Below, piece after piece: positions 36,771-46,191 of a stretch of 64,000 nt of DNA. The stretch comes from Candidatus Gastranaerophilales bacterium (GTDB lineage: Bacteria > Cyanobacteriota > Vampirovibrionia > Gastranaerophilales > Gastranaerophilaceae). Location of the stretch: positions 1 to 64,000 of the forward strand of contig CALURI010000012.1 of assembly GCA_944323135.1 (NCBI GenBank). Reading direction: 5' to 3'. The notes under the pieces were generated by a model, which made no database searches, was not told the origin of the DNA, and worked only from the letters and a program-made list of their open reading frames with translations. Within the stretch, counting starts at the first letter, position 1. Each line of letters opens with the position of its first letter. Position numbers and translations under genes: made by a program.

Positions 36771-36798
36771 ACATTATTAACTATATAGTTAATAATGT
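36771..36798. promoter_or_regulatory. 28-bp perfect palindrome (candidate operator)
   Basis: ACATTATTAACTAT followed by its exact reverse complement, no spacer. It lies 43 nt upstream of the pilin start (minus) and 46 nt upstream of the small helix-turn-helix-like gene (plus), overlapping where both promoters should be. Perfect dyads of this length between divergent genes are typical binding sites for dimeric repressors. Confidence 0.6.
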
Positions 36799-36807
36799 CA
36801 ATATATA

Positions 36808-36837
36808 TTGTCTTTATTAATTAATAAATAGTATCAT
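36808..36837 (+). promoter_or_regulatory. Promoter of gene 36844-37080 (predicted leaderless)
   Basis: TTGTCT (36808-36813), an 18-nt spacer and TATCAT (36832-36837). The -10 box ends 7 nt before the ATG, so transcription should start at or near the A of the start codon. No ribosome binding site is present. Confidence 0.45.
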
Positions 36838-36843
36838 TTTCGA

Positions 36844-37080
36844 ATGGAAAGAGAAATAAAACTTGAAACAGACAAATTGGCACAACAACTTAAATACCTT
36901 GCTGCAATGGATGGTTTAACAGTAAAAAAGGTAAAAGAACTTGTAAATGAAAAATACGACAAACATGACAGCAATAATAATCTTAGTAATAAACTCAGAA
37001 ACAAAACATTCAGAGTATCAGAGCTTGCCGAAATTTTAGATATTTTGAATTACGAAATCATTTTAAGGAAGAAACCTTAG
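36844..37080 (+). CDS. Small putative DNA-binding protein (helix-turn-helix-like)
   Basis: 78 aa, basic. The second half, NLSNKLRNKTFRVSELAEIL, then DILNYEIILRK, reads like a compact Cro/XRE-type helix-turn-helix with a short C-terminal strand; small stand-alone proteins of this kind are common in gut bacteria. The first part (LAQQLKYLAAMDGLTVKKVKEL) is helical and could dimerise. It is divergent from a pilin gene across a 28-bp palindrome, so autoregulation and pilin control are plausible but unproven. Its 3' end overlaps the converging SDR gene by 23 nt. Confidence 0.6.
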   Translation: MEREIKLETDKLAQQLKYLAAMDGLTVKKVKELVNEKYDKHDSNNNLSNKLRNKTFRVSELAEILDILNYEIILRKKP

Positions 37081-37870
37081 CTTTTATCCCTTTTTTTATT
37101 AATTTATTTAAAATCCCTTGAGGAAGTTTAGACACAATTTCTGCGACTTTTGCATCAAAACCTACAGTATAAGAAGGTTTAGGATTAATCATTCCGTCAA
37201 CTTTTACGATTAAATTAACAACTTTATCAACACTTAACCCTTCTTTTCCGTTTTTATGTGCATTTGCAACCATATACTTCATTTCTTTATCATAGCCTGT
37301 GCAATTATTTATTGCATCTTTATTTAATTCAACAGATTTATCCCACAAAGGAGTTGCAATCACACCGGGTTTTACAGAAACAATTTTCAATCCGCTTTCA
37401 ACAGACATTGCATTAAACAAAATATCCAATGCTCTTTTTGAAGCACAATAAGGCGCAACAAAAGGAAATATCCCAAAACTTGACATTGAACTTATATTTA
37501 TAACTTTACCGTCTTTCAATAATGGCAGAAGTTTTTGCGTGAAATCCAAATGCGAAAAAGTATTAACTTCAAATTGTTTTCTGATATTATCAACCGGAAT
37601 ATTTTCCATCACACCTGCAACTACGCAACCTGCAACATTAATAAGTGTATCTATTTTATCAGTTTTTGTTTTTATGAAAGCGCAAGCATGAGCAATAGCT
37701 TCTTTCCTTTCCATATCAATATAAAAAGGGATAGCTCCAATTCGCTCCAATTCTTCAGCGTATTTTTCATTACGATAACCGGCAAAAACCGTATTGCTTT
37801 TACAAAATGTTTTAAGTAAAGCTTTCCCGATACCTGATGTGGCACCTGTAATTACATAAACTTTTTTCAT
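37058..37870 (-). CDS. Short-chain dehydrogenase/reductase
   Basis: 270 aa classical SDR: NAD(P) glycine motif TGATSGIGKA at 8-17, NVAG at about 77-80 (the NNAG position), catalytic Ser in INISSMSS and YCASK (Tyr-x3-Lys) at about 141-145, and SVKPGVIATPLW after it. Substrate is not predictable; the sequence resembles the broad retinol-dehydrogenase/oxidoreductase group. It lies 17 nt downstream of pilC on the same strand and may ride on the pilus operon transcript without a pilus role. Confidence 0.85.
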   Translation of the reverse strand: MKKVYVITGATSGIGKALLKTFCKSNTVFAGYRNEKYAEELERIGAIPFYIDMERKEAIAHACAFIKTKTDKIDTLINVAGCVVAGVMENIPVDNIRKQFEVNTFSHLDFTQKLLPLLKDGKVINISSMSSFGIFPFVAPYCASKRALDILFNAMSVESGLKIVSVKPGVIATPLWDKSVELNKDAINNCTGYDKEMKYMVANAHKNGKEGLSVDKVVNLIVKVDGMINPKPSYTVGFDAKVAEIVSKLPQGILNKLIKKGIKAKVSSLK

Positions 37871-37887
37871 ATTTGACAGCCTTTTTA

Positions 37888-39111
37888 TTAGTCTGACATG
37901 TAAGAACTGAACAATGGTAAGTACAATGCCAATGCAAGTGTTAATACGATACTACCGATTACGATAAGCATTATCGGTTCAATCATTTTTGTCATTGTAT
38001 CAATAATTGTATCAAGCTTTTTATCAATATAGTTTGTAGCTTGTAAAAGCATATCACCTAAACGACCTGATTGTTCACCAGTTGCTATCATAAATAATAT
38101 CATCTTTGGCATAACACGGGTAGAACGCAATGCTATTGAAAGATGTTGACCTTGTTGAACTTTTAAAGTTGCACCTTCAATTTTTGTTTTCAAAACATAA
38201 TTTGTAAGAGTAACATTTGCAAGATACAAACATTCAATAATCGGAACACCCGCATCATAAGCAACCTGCATTACAGCAACAAAGTTTGCGAAATTTGAAT
38301 ACTGAATTAAATCTGATAATAAAGGAACTTTCAAAACATATTCATCAATTTTTCTCTTACTTGGCTGCCATCTCATAAGGAAAGCACAAAAACCGAAAAT
38401 TGAACCTAAGATAATAGGAACAAAAAACCAGTATGTTTTTAAGAAAACACCTGCTGCCATAAGTGTTGCTGTAATCCAAGGTAATTCTTTTCCCATACCG
38501 TCAAACATTTCTTTGAACACAGGGAATACAAACATTAACATAACAAGTACGATTATTATAGCCAAAACAATAACGAACATCGGATACATCAAAGTCCCGA
38601 TAACTTTACCTCTGATATTTGATTCTTTATTCAAAAGTTCTAACAAACGTTGCAAAGTTTTTTCAAGTTCACCGGAATCTTCACCGGCTTTTACCAGACC
38701 GATATATATTTGTCCGAATTGATCCGGATATTTTGCAACAGTATCAGCAAAAGTTGCACCGGCCATAATCTGACGTCTTAATTCTTTTGCAACAAGTCTT
38801 ACTTTAAGCTTTGCAGCATCATTCTCGATAAACATTAAAGATTCAATAATAGGAATCCCTGCTTCTGCCAGAATTTGTAATGTAGAAGTAAAGTCAATAC
38901 GATCTTGAAGACCAAGTCTATGAACCTTTCCGCCTTTTACCTTGGCAGCCTTTCCGTCTTTATCACCCTCTTTAGATTCTTCATAAACTTTTGTCGGAAT
39001 AAATCCTAATTTACGAATACTCTCACGCGCTTCACGTAAGTCTTCTGCGTCAACTTTACCTTTAACAATATCTTTATTGTTTTTTAGAGCTATATAATTA
39101 TATATTGTCAT
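37888..39111 (-). CDS. pilC: Type IV pilus/type II secretion inner-membrane platform protein PilC (GspF family)
   Basis: 407 aa. Two repeats of the T2SSF domain (about 72-195 and 275-397), each with a conserved helix bundle, e.g. RIDFTSTLQILAEAGIPIIESL and FVAVMQVAYDAGVPIIECLY. Three transmembrane helices: about 172-195, 220-240 and 375-395 (IMLIVIGSIVLTLALALYLP). The protein forms the inner-membrane platform on which the assembly ATPase acts. AGGAGAG upstream, 8 nt after the pilB stop: same operon. Confidence 0.95.
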   Translation of the reverse strand: MTIYNYIALKNNKDIVKGKVDAEDLREARESIRKLGFIPTKVYEESKEGDKDGKAAKVKGGKVHRLGLQDRIDFTSTLQILAEAGIPIIESLMFIENDAAKLKVRLVAKELRRQIMAGATFADTVAKYPDQFGQIYIGLVKAGEDSGELEKTLQRLLELLNKESNIRGKVIGTLMYPMFVIVLAIIIVLVMLMFVFPVFKEMFDGMGKELPWITATLMAAGVFLKTYWFFVPIILGSIFGFCAFLMRWQPSKRKIDEYVLKVPLLSDLIQYSNFANFVAVMQVAYDAGVPIIECLYLANVTLTNYVLKTKIEGATLKVQQGQHLSIALRSTRVMPKMILFMIATGEQSGRLGDMLLQATNYIDKKLDTIIDTMTKMIEPIMLIVIGSIVLTLALALYLPLFSSYMSD

Positions 39112-39119
39112 ATTCTCTC

Positions 39120-41129
39120 CTATTCATTAACCACACCAAGAACTCTTACGAATTCATCAATTGTTGTTAAACCTTTTAATATATGAGTTAAACAAGATTG
39201 ATGCAGTGTTCTCATTCCATTTTTTACAGCTGCTTCCTCAATTTGCAAATCATGGGCACCTTCAGCGACCAATCTTTTTATCTCTTTGTTTATACTCATA
39301 ATCTCGTATACACCAAGCCTTCCTTTATAGCCTGAAAAATCGCATTTTGCACAACCTTTGGCTCTATAAATAGGCTTTTTCATAAAATCTTGAATTTCGT
39401 TTTCATCTACAATAATTTGTCTTGCTTCTTCATGGGTTGCGAAGTATTCTTCTTTACAATCATCACATAGTCTTCTTACCAAACGTTGAGCAATTACACC
39501 TGACAATGTAGAGGATACCAAATAATCTTTTGCACCCATTTCAATTAAACGTGTTACTGTTGCAGCAGCAGAATTTGTGTGAACCGTACTTAATACAAGG
39601 TGACCTGTCAATGCAGCTGAAATTGCAATTTCCAATGTTTCGTAGTCACGAATTTCACCAACAAGAATAATATCAGGGTCTTGTCTTAAAATAGCACGCA
39701 TACATGCTGCAAAAGTAATACCAGCCTTAGCGTTTACCTGCGACTGATTAATACCTTCCAATTTAATTTCTATCGGGTCTTCAATTGTTGTAATATTAAC
39801 ATCTTCATCATTCAAACTTTTCAAAACAGAATATAAAGTTGTTGTTTTACCTGAACCTGTAGGACCGGAAGTAAGAATAATACCATTTGGACAACTTACC
39901 ATATTTTTTATTTTGGCAATATCTTCCTCTGTGCCGCCTATTAATTTAATATTTTTATCTTCAGCATTCAAACTTACAGCAGGAGCAAGTACACGGATAC
40001 AAACCTTTTCTTTGCCTGATACGGGTAGCGTATTTATACGAAAGTCATAAGAACCGTTTTTGTATTTAATTGAAAATGTACCATCTTGAGGTCTTCTATG
40101 CTCTGCAATATTCATTCTTGATAAAACTTTAAAACGAGCAATAACAGATGTTTCAACTTTAGGCGGAATATCAAGAACCTTTTGAAGCATACCGTCTTTT
40201 CTGTATCTTACGATATATCCTGACAACCTCGGTTCAATATGAATATCTGAAACATGATTATCAATCGCATTTGTTATTATTTGATTTACAAATTTTGCAA
40301 CAGAACCGGTTGAATCTTTTAATTGCTTATCAACCATATCTGCCAAAGATTCTTCAGCTTCAAATTCTTCAGCTTCACTTTCAATTTCTTTGATAACCTT
40401 TTCTGTTTCTTTCTTCTGCTCACTAAAAAATGTGTTCAAAGAATTTTGAAACTCATAATGAGTCATCAAAAGCTGTTTTGGATTTTGACCTGTTAAATAA
40501 ATAATATCCTTCAAAACATCAGGCTTAACAGGTGTTACAACACCTAATATTAAAGTTTTGCCGTCTGATGATATAGGAATAATTTTATTAGTCTTAATAA
40601 AATCTTCGGGTAGAATTTTTATAAATTTAGCCTGAGAAGCTAACTGCTCAGGAGTTACTAAATCATAGCCGGTTTGTAAGTGAAGAATTTCTTTTAATTG
40701 ATCAAGGGTAATAAATCCAAGCTTAAATAAAGTTGAACCTATAGGGATTTTTTGACGTTTGCTCTCTGCAAGTGCCTGCAAAAGTTGAACGTCATTAATA
40801 TAACCCTTTTGAACAAGTAATTCACCTAATCTTACTTGTTTAGAAGTTCCATCATCAGAGCTTTCTTTTTGCATATCCTGCTTTAAAGCATTTATCAAAT
40901 CAAATAAATCCTGATCCGGAACTTGAATAAATTTAACTTGCTGCGGATAATACTCTTTTAATTTGAGATTTATAACATCTTTATCTGAAGACGAATTTAT
41001 AGCAACAAACAGAAAATTGTCTTTAACACTAATTGGAACAAATTTATATTGTTCCAATAGTGCACTGTCGACTTTATTTAGTATCTGTGAATTAACACTG
41101 TTTTTTAACCTGTTTAGAAGTTCATTCAT
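39120..41129 (-). CDS. pilB: Type IV pilus assembly ATPase PilB (GspE family)
   Basis: 669 aa, hexameric ATPase that powers pilus extension. Residues 100-235 match the GspE/MshE N-terminal domain (VRLGELLVQKGYINDVQLLQ..., IGSTLFKLGFITLDQLKEIL), a region that binds c-di-GMP in MshE-type ATPases. Residues 1-90 resemble a second partial copy. The core has Walker A GPTGSGKTTTLY (about 420), the Asp box, Walker B ILVGEIRD and the His box GHLVLSTVHTN. Near the end is the zinc tetracysteine CDDC...CAKC. PilB-type length. Between the secretin gene and pilC in one operon. Confidence 0.95.
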   Translation of the reverse strand: MNELLNRLKNSVNSQILNKVDSALLEQYKFVPISVKDNFLFVAINSSSDKDVINLKLKEYYPQQVKFIQVPDQDLFDLINALKQDMQKESSDDGTSKQVRLGELLVQKGYINDVQLLQALAESKRQKIPIGSTLFKLGFITLDQLKEILHLQTGYDLVTPEQLASQAKFIKILPEDFIKTNKIIPISSDGKTLILGVVTPVKPDVLKDIIYLTGQNPKQLLMTHYEFQNSLNTFFSEQKKETEKVIKEIESEAEEFEAEESLADMVDKQLKDSTGSVAKFVNQIITNAIDNHVSDIHIEPRLSGYIVRYRKDGMLQKVLDIPPKVETSVIARFKVLSRMNIAEHRRPQDGTFSIKYKNGSYDFRINTLPVSGKEKVCIRVLAPAVSLNAEDKNIKLIGGTEEDIAKIKNMVSCPNGIILTSGPTGSGKTTTLYSVLKSLNDEDVNITTIEDPIEIKLEGINQSQVNAKAGITFAACMRAILRQDPDIILVGEIRDYETLEIAISAALTGHLVLSTVHTNSAAATVTRLIEMGAKDYLVSSTLSGVIAQRLVRRLCDDCKEEYFATHEEARQIIVDENEIQDFMKKPIYRAKGCAKCDFSGYKGRLGVYEIMSINKEIKRLVAEGAHDLQIEEAAVKNGMRTLHQSCLTHILKGLTTIDEFVRVLGVVNE

Positions 41130-41146
41130 CTTAGTAATATTTTATT

Positions 41147-43066
41147 CTATAATGTATCGGTATTTCCAATAGCATCTTCTGTGTCAGTTACAATTTTCGG
41201 AGTAATCATAATAACCATTTCATTCTTACTCTTTGTAGAAGTTGTTGATCTGAAAAGAGTGCCGATAATAGGAATATCACCTAATACTGGGACTTTTCCA
41301 ATAGCTTTTTGTTCTTCTTCACTAATCATACCACCAATTACAAGAGTTTCACCATCTTTAATTCTTACATTTTTCAAATCAAGATTTCTATGTGAAAGCA
41401 ATGTAGCTGCAACATATTGACCAACACTATCAGTAGCTGTAACTTGTTGTAAAATTGTAGAATATTCAGGTTTAATATTCATAGTAACATAACCGTCAGG
41501 GCTGATAAACGGAGTTATAGAGATTTGAATACCTGCATCATCAGCGATATTATAATCTCTTGTTGCAATAGTACCGCCAGTATATGCGCTCTGATCTGAT
41601 TCTGTTGATTCAATATAATCTTCTGTTACATCAATTGTTGCTTCTTCACCGTTTGTAATCAATATACGTGGATTTGAAACAACACGGCCTTTGCTATTTT
41701 TTACTAAATAATTTATTGCGTATGAAATATTAACAGGTCCGCTGAATGGAGTTAAAGTATTTATTAATTCAGGTTCATCTCCACTTGTATCCCATACTTC
41801 ATATTTATTACCTTTTAAGAATATCGGATGTAAAGGATCTGTTTTAGTTGTTTCTCCATCAAATGATGCAGAGAAAGAGTGACTTAAGAAAGTCCAACTG
41901 TTTTGTAAAGTTTTAGAACCCTCTTCATTAAGCTCAATAATTGCAACTTCAAGATATGCTTGCGGTTGTTTTTTATCAGTTTGTGCAATAAAATCTTTAA
42001 TCATTTCAATCTGATGTTCAGAACCGCCTATAATATTTATTGTACCCAGCTGTGAATAATAAGCAACAGACAAGTTCTGTAATCCAAAAGAGGCAACTGA
42101 ACCACTTAATTGTCCATCTAATGTACAAGCTACAGTACCGCCATTAAGTGAAATAGAACTTGAAGAACCGCCAGTTGAAGCTGCTGCTCCTGTAACTATA
42201 CCTGCAGCACCACCTGTAGCAGATCCACCACCTGATGATGTAGGTGCTGAAGGAGCTGTAGCGCCACCGCCACCGCCAGTGGCACCGCCGCCACCACCAG
42301 CACCGGAACTACCGCCTGAAGCACCTGATGCAGCTGGTAACAACATATTACAAATCATATCTGCCATTTCAGCAGGAGTTGTATGATTTACTTTAAATAT
42401 ATTTGTTTGAGGTTTTTTATCAAATTTTTCAACTATTTTTTTAGCGATTGTTACATCATTTTTTGTACCAAATACAATTAATTCATTAGTTACCGGGTTA
42501 GTAGTTACAATATCTGAAGATGAAAATCCCGGTTTATTCATAGCATAAATATTTTTATTTAAGAAATCTGCAAGAGCAGCAGCACTTATATATTTAACAG
42601 GAATTAATGTCATATCTTGTTTTGCAAAATTAAAACCGCCGGCACCTGCTCCTGCAATAATAATAGTATTATCATCAACAACATAATTAAGGTTGTTAAT
42701 TTCCATAACCATTTCAAAAGCTTTTTGTAATGGGACATCAACTAAATCAAGAGTAACACTCCCACTTACAGAATTATGGAAAACAATGTTCATTCCGGCT
42801 TTATCAGCAAACATTCTCAAAACCTGTTTTACATCAGAATCCCTTAAGCTAATACTTATTGAAGGATTATTTTTAATAAAACTTACATCACCTTTTAACC
42901 TTAATGAATAATCTTCATTATGGTCTCTTAATTCCGGTTTACTGTTAACAGTATCCGTCGGAATTGCAAAATCTTCCATAGCTGCAGCAAACATTGCACT
43001 ATTTGAAAAAACAAATGATGCTAACATTAAACCTGCAATAATTTTTCTTGAAATTTTATTTTTCAT
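41147..43066 (-). CDS. pilQ: Type IV pilus/type II secretion outer-membrane secretin (PilQ/GspD family)
   Basis: 639 aa. Signal peptide about 1-28 (FVFSNSAMFAAA). Residues 45-135 contain a secretin/TonB short N-terminal domain (SISLRDSDVKQVLRMFADKAGMNIVFHNSVSG). N-domains follow (LIPVKYISAAALADFLNKNI). A very Gly/Ala/Ser-rich insert lies at about 240-300. The C-terminal secretin core holds AYLEVAIIELNE, VVSNPRILITNGEEATID, VTMNIKPEYSTI and the end signature VRIKDGETLVIGGMISEEEQ...GKVPVLGDIPIIGTLFRS. It forms the outer-membrane gate for the pilus. The Gly-rich insert is unusual and may be a flexible periplasmic linker. Confidence 0.95.
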   Translation of the reverse strand: MKNKISRKIIAGLMLASFVFSNSAMFAAAMEDFAIPTDTVNSKPELRDHNEDYSLRLKGDVSFIKNNPSISISLRDSDVKQVLRMFADKAGMNIVFHNSVSGSVTLDLVDVPLQKAFEMVMEINNLNYVVDDNTIIIAGAGAGGFNFAKQDMTLIPVKYISAAALADFLNKNIYAMNKPGFSSSDIVTTNPVTNELIVFGTKNDVTIAKKIVEKFDKKPQTNIFKVNHTTPAEMADMICNMLLPAASGASGGSSGAGGGGGATGGGGGATAPSAPTSSGGGSATGGAAGIVTGAAASTGGSSSSISLNGGTVACTLDGQLSGSVASFGLQNLSVAYYSQLGTINIIGGSEHQIEMIKDFIAQTDKKQPQAYLEVAIIELNEEGSKTLQNSWTFLSHSFSASFDGETTKTDPLHPIFLKGNKYEVWDTSGDEPELINTLTPFSGPVNISYAINYLVKNSKGRVVSNPRILITNGEEATIDVTEDYIESTESDQSAYTGGTIATRDYNIADDAGIQISITPFISPDGYVTMNIKPEYSTILQQVTATDSVGQYVAATLLSHRNLDLKNVRIKDGETLVIGGMISEEEQKAIGKVPVLGDIPIIGTLFRSTTSTKSKNEMVIMITPKIVTDTEDAIGNTDTL

Positions 43067-43098
43067 ATCTGCTCCTGCTTTTTATTTAACCTTAATTA

Positions 43099-43854
43099 TT
43101 ATTTGTTTTTTCTGCTTCCAAATTTATTTTCTAAATTAGAAACAGTATTGTAATTAATACCCTCTCCGGTAAATAATTCTCCTACACTTGCTTTATATAC
43201 ATTTGCTCCAAATTGAACAGTAACTGTATCTTTACCTATTGATAATACTTTATACCCGTTTATAATATCACCTGTTCTTACAAGATAATCTGAACCGCTG
43301 ATATTAAGAATTGCAGATGGATTGAACTTATCATACATAATTCCGGAAACCTTAGTAGTCATAACATCTGTAGCTGTAGAATCTACTATTATAGATTCAG
43401 GAGGAGGTGTTAAAAAGTTTGCATACTTTGGCGGCTTTGGTTTTTGTTTTACAATAACTTCATTACCCGGCAGGAATGGATCAGATCTGCCCATATCAAC
43501 AATTGACATAGCTACTGTTGATGCATCACCATTATTTTTTTCAAGGGCAGAAGTTTCATCGTCCGGAGCTATTGCCGCTTCATCACCTAATTTGTTGACG
43601 TTCACAGCACCAGGCTGCTGTTCAGCCTGTGGTTGCGGAACATTTACTATAGCATTGTCTGATGCTTCATTTGTTTCATCATCTTTAGTACAGCCGGTAG
43701 TATTTATCATTACGACTGCAAGAAATAATAAAATTAAACAAATTCCAATCTTCTTATTTAAATTCCAAAAATTGGCTTTGCTATCCTCTTCATAAAATCT
43801 GTCTATAAAATTTTTACTCACTTGCCACCTATTTCTTATTATATACAGTTTCAT
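43099..43854 (-). CDS. PilP/GspC-like pilus assembly protein
   Basis: 251 aa. A cytoplasmic N-terminus (about 35 residues), one hydrophobic helix (about 37-55, ICLILLFLAVVMINTTGC), an acidic Asn/Gln linker, then GRSDPFLPG at about 124 (the RDPF motif of PilP/GspC-like proteins) and a small beta domain, VSGIMYDKFNPSAILNISGS, with YLVRTGDIINGYKVLSIGKD after it, equivalent to the homology-region domain that contacts the secretin N0 domain. The Cys after the hydrophobic helix could be a lipidation site but the lipobox is poor. First gene of the operon with the secretin, pilB and pilC, supporting its role as the inner-membrane link to the secretin. Confidence 0.8.
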   Translation of the reverse strand: MKLYIIRNRWQVSKNFIDRFYEEDSKANFWNLNKKIGICLILLFLAVVMINTTGCTKDDETNEASDNAIVNVPQPQAEQQPGAVNVNKLGDEAAIAPDDETSALEKNNGDASTVAMSIVDMGRSDPFLPGNEVIVKQKPKPPKYANFLTPPPESIIVDSTATDVMTTKVSGIMYDKFNPSAILNISGSDYLVRTGDIINGYKVLSIGKDTVTVQFGANVYKASVGELFTGEGINYNTVSNLENKFGSRKNK

Positions 43855-44030
43855 TATAATAAAATATTTATTTTAGCATATCGATTATTTGGTGTATTTA
43901 ATTACAAATTTATTATAAATAGTAATTTATTTTATTGTAGCATATATTTTTACAATATGCAAAAAAGTTAAATATATTAAGATATTTAAAGCAAATAAAA
44001 ACTATAAAAAAACTTTAATTATATTTAATA

Positions 44031-44900
44031 TTATTGAAAATTATTTGTAATAGTATGAAGATATTCCAATATTTGATCAAAATATCTTAAGTCTGAATTC
44101 CCGTCTATAACGAAATCAGCGTAATCTCTTCCGGGTAATACATACTTTTCACCGGCTTGAAGAAGATATTCCCACTGTTTTAATGCATTTTCCTCATTTT
44201 GATTTCGTTCTGCTTTTGCTCTTTTAACAAATCTTTCACGCCTGATATCATTTTCTGTTTCAATATATATTTTTATATCAAATACATCTTTAACATCTTT
44301 ATACATTGTTGCAATACCTTCTACAACAACGACTTTATTAGATTTAATCTCTAAAGCATTCGGGATAGAAACTCCCGTCCCGTTTGGAACATACCTTGGA
44401 GCCATAATAGTATAACCATTTGCAAGTTCTTCCAAATCATTTTTTAATAAATCAAGTTGAAAACTGTCAGGAGAATCAATATCATAGCCATTATCGGTCA
44501 AATTATCAAAACTTCCGTATTTCTCAATTAATCCTGAAATATCATTGAAATAATTATCTGTACTTAATACAGAAACAGGCATTGACAGTTGTTCTATTAT
44601 ATTTTTAAGCTCACGGCAAATTGTCGATTTTCCGGATGCAGATTCTCCTGTTATACCAATCAAAAAACGTTTGGATGGGTTATTAATTAAACGCTTTGTA
44701 AATCTTGAGATAAATGTAGGGTTAACTTCCTTAAATATCGGGATTTCACATTTCTTATCATACGCCAGAATTTGTTTAAATTTTGTCTGAAGATAAAACG
44801 CGAGAAGTTCCCTGCCGGTTTTTGAATTGAAGTCAGGCTTCATTATTTTATCACCGGAATTTAATTCTTTTTCTATTAATACTTGCATTATATCGTCCAT
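44031..44900 (-). CDS. Uridine kinase/phosphoribulokinase-family protein
   Basis: 289 aa. P-loop GITGESASGKST (about 83-94), VLSTDNYFND (substrate-binding Asp, as in uridine kinases), DSPDSFQLDLLKNDLEEL, MAPRYV and VVVEGIATMY. About 75 extra N-terminal residues precede the kinase domain. Uridine kinases phosphorylate uridine or cytidine; the SPDSF segment and extra N-terminus suggest a variant whose substrate could differ. No ribosome binding site; a CATAAT box (44914-44909) lies just upstream of the ATG, so the mRNA leader may be very short. An internal ATG (MKPDFNSK, residue 20) is an alternative start. Confidence 0.75.
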   Translation of the reverse strand: MDDIMQVLIEKELNSGDKIMKPDFNSKTGRELLAFYLQTKFKQILAYDKKCEIPIFKEVNPTFISRFTKRLINNPSKRFLIGITGESASGKSTICRELKNIIEQLSMPVSVLSTDNYFNDISGLIEKYGSFDNLTDNGYDIDSPDSFQLDLLKNDLEELANGYTIMAPRYVPNGTGVSIPNALEIKSNKVVVVEGIATMYKDVKDVFDIKIYIETENDIRRERFVKRAKAERNQNEENALKQWEYLLQAGEKYVLPGRDYADFVIDGNSDLRYFDQILEYLHTITNNFQ

Positions 44901-44982
44901 ATAAATTTATTATGAAGGTAATAATACATGAGAAAAAAATTTTTTGCTAGTGTAATATTAACAAATTTTACATAAGTAATAA

Positions 44983-46086
44983 TTATATAACACGACCGTC
45001 TTCTATTTTATATATCTTAACATTCTTTAAAAATTCATTTTCAAACAAAATCGTATCAACAGAAGTAATTATTGTTTGAGTATTATCATTTATTGATTTT
45101 AACAAATAATTTTGTCTTATGTCATCCAATTCTGCCAAAACATCATCAAGCAGCAATATCGGTTCATCTGATGTTTTTTCACTTATTATATCTAATTCTG
45201 ACAACTTTAGTGCAAGCACAATAGTCCTTTGCTGCCCTTGTGAAGCAAATTTCGTAGATTCATTGTTATTAATATAAAAAATCACATCATCTCTGTGAGG
45301 TCCGACACAAGCTTGCCCTCTTCTCATTTCTTCTGTTTTGTGTTCAACTAAAGAATTTTTAAAAGCTGATGCAATATCGTCAAGCTCACATTCATCATTC
45401 AAAAAAGAACAGTCATATCGGATTTTCAGGTCTTCACTTGCACTTATAATTCTATGTTTTTCACGGGCTATTTTTTCAATTTCTTTCAAGAATTTTTTTC
45501 TTAGAAAAATTATATTACTACCTGTTATAACAAGCTGCTCATTATAAACATCTAAAAGTGTTTCATTCAGTTTTCCGGTTTTTAAATAATCTTTAAGCAG
45601 ATTATTCTTTTGAATACGTATTTTGTCATATTTTAAAAGCCTGTCATCGTAAACAGGATAAATTTGTGTAATTGCTCTATCTAACCATAACCTTCTGTCT
45701 GAAGGATTCCCTCTCAAAAGCAATAAATCAGCGGTTGAAAAAAGAACTGTTTTCAATACAGATTTAAAATTTTTCGGAGTAGTTTTTACTTTATTTAATG
45801 CAATCTCACGTTTTTTATCTTTTGAATATGAAAAATCTAACTCTACATCAGTATCAGATTTCACCAAATTACAATTTATTTCGGTTTTTTGGGCGTCAAA
45901 ATTAATCAGCTCAATATTATTTGAAGTTCTTGGAGATTTTAAAGTTGACAATACATAAATACTTTCAAGAATATTAGTTTTACCTTGAGCATTTTTCCCG
46001 ATAATAAGAACTTTATTAGAGGACAAATCAAGCGTTAAATCTTTACAATTTCTATAATTGGTTAGTTTTAAATCCCTCAATCTCAT
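44983..46086 (-). CDS. recF: DNA replication and repair protein RecF
   Basis: 367 aa from the ATG at 46086 (MRLRDLKLTNYRNCKDL), the typical RecF start; the open frame extends 11 codons upstream to a TTG, but that stretch contains the promoter. An ABC/SMC-like ATPase that loads RecA at single-strand gaps. Walker A GKNAQGKTNILE (about 32-43), the RecF segment RGNPSDRRLWLDRAI, the signature FASQGQQRTIVLALKLSE, then Walker B ILLLDDVLAELD. Usually next to dnaA-dnaN, but not here. The TATAAT box ends 7 nt before the ATG, predicting a leaderless mRNA. Confidence 0.93.
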   Translation of the reverse strand: MRLRDLKLTNYRNCKDLTLDLSSNKVLIIGKNAQGKTNILESIYVLSTLKSPRTSNNIELINFDAQKTEINCNLVKSDTDVELDFSYSKDKKREIALNKVKTTPKNFKSVLKTVLFSTADLLLLRGNPSDRRLWLDRAITQIYPVYDDRLLKYDKIRIQKNNLLKDYLKTGKLNETLLDVYNEQLVITGSNIIFLRKKFLKEIEKIAREKHRIISASEDLKIRYDCSFLNDECELDDIASAFKNSLVEHKTEEMRRGQACVGPHRDDVIFYINNNESTKFASQGQQRTIVLALKLSELDIISEKTSDEPILLLDDVLAELDDIRQNYLLKSINDNTQTIITSVDTILFENEFLKNVKIYKIEDGRVI

Positions 46087-46092
46087 AAAAAA

Positions 46093-46098
46093 ATTATA
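46093..46098 (-). promoter_or_regulatory. -10 box of recF (predicted leaderless start)
   Basis: TATAAT on the minus strand, ending 7 nt before the recF ATG. The -35 is weak (TTGGAA with about 15 nt spacing). There is no Shine-Dalgarno sequence between box and ATG. Confidence 0.5.
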
Positions 46099-46191
46099 CC
46101 CCAAATATATGATTTCCAAATTATGTATAGACTAATATTAAAATTTTTTATATAATATATTTATTAAATTGTAATAATTTAAGGAAAAACC

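Noticed and set aside
43322..43795. 157-aa plus-strand open frame opposite the PilP-like gene
   Set aside because: Antisense shadow; the minus-strand product has recognisable PilP/GspC features and fits the operon.
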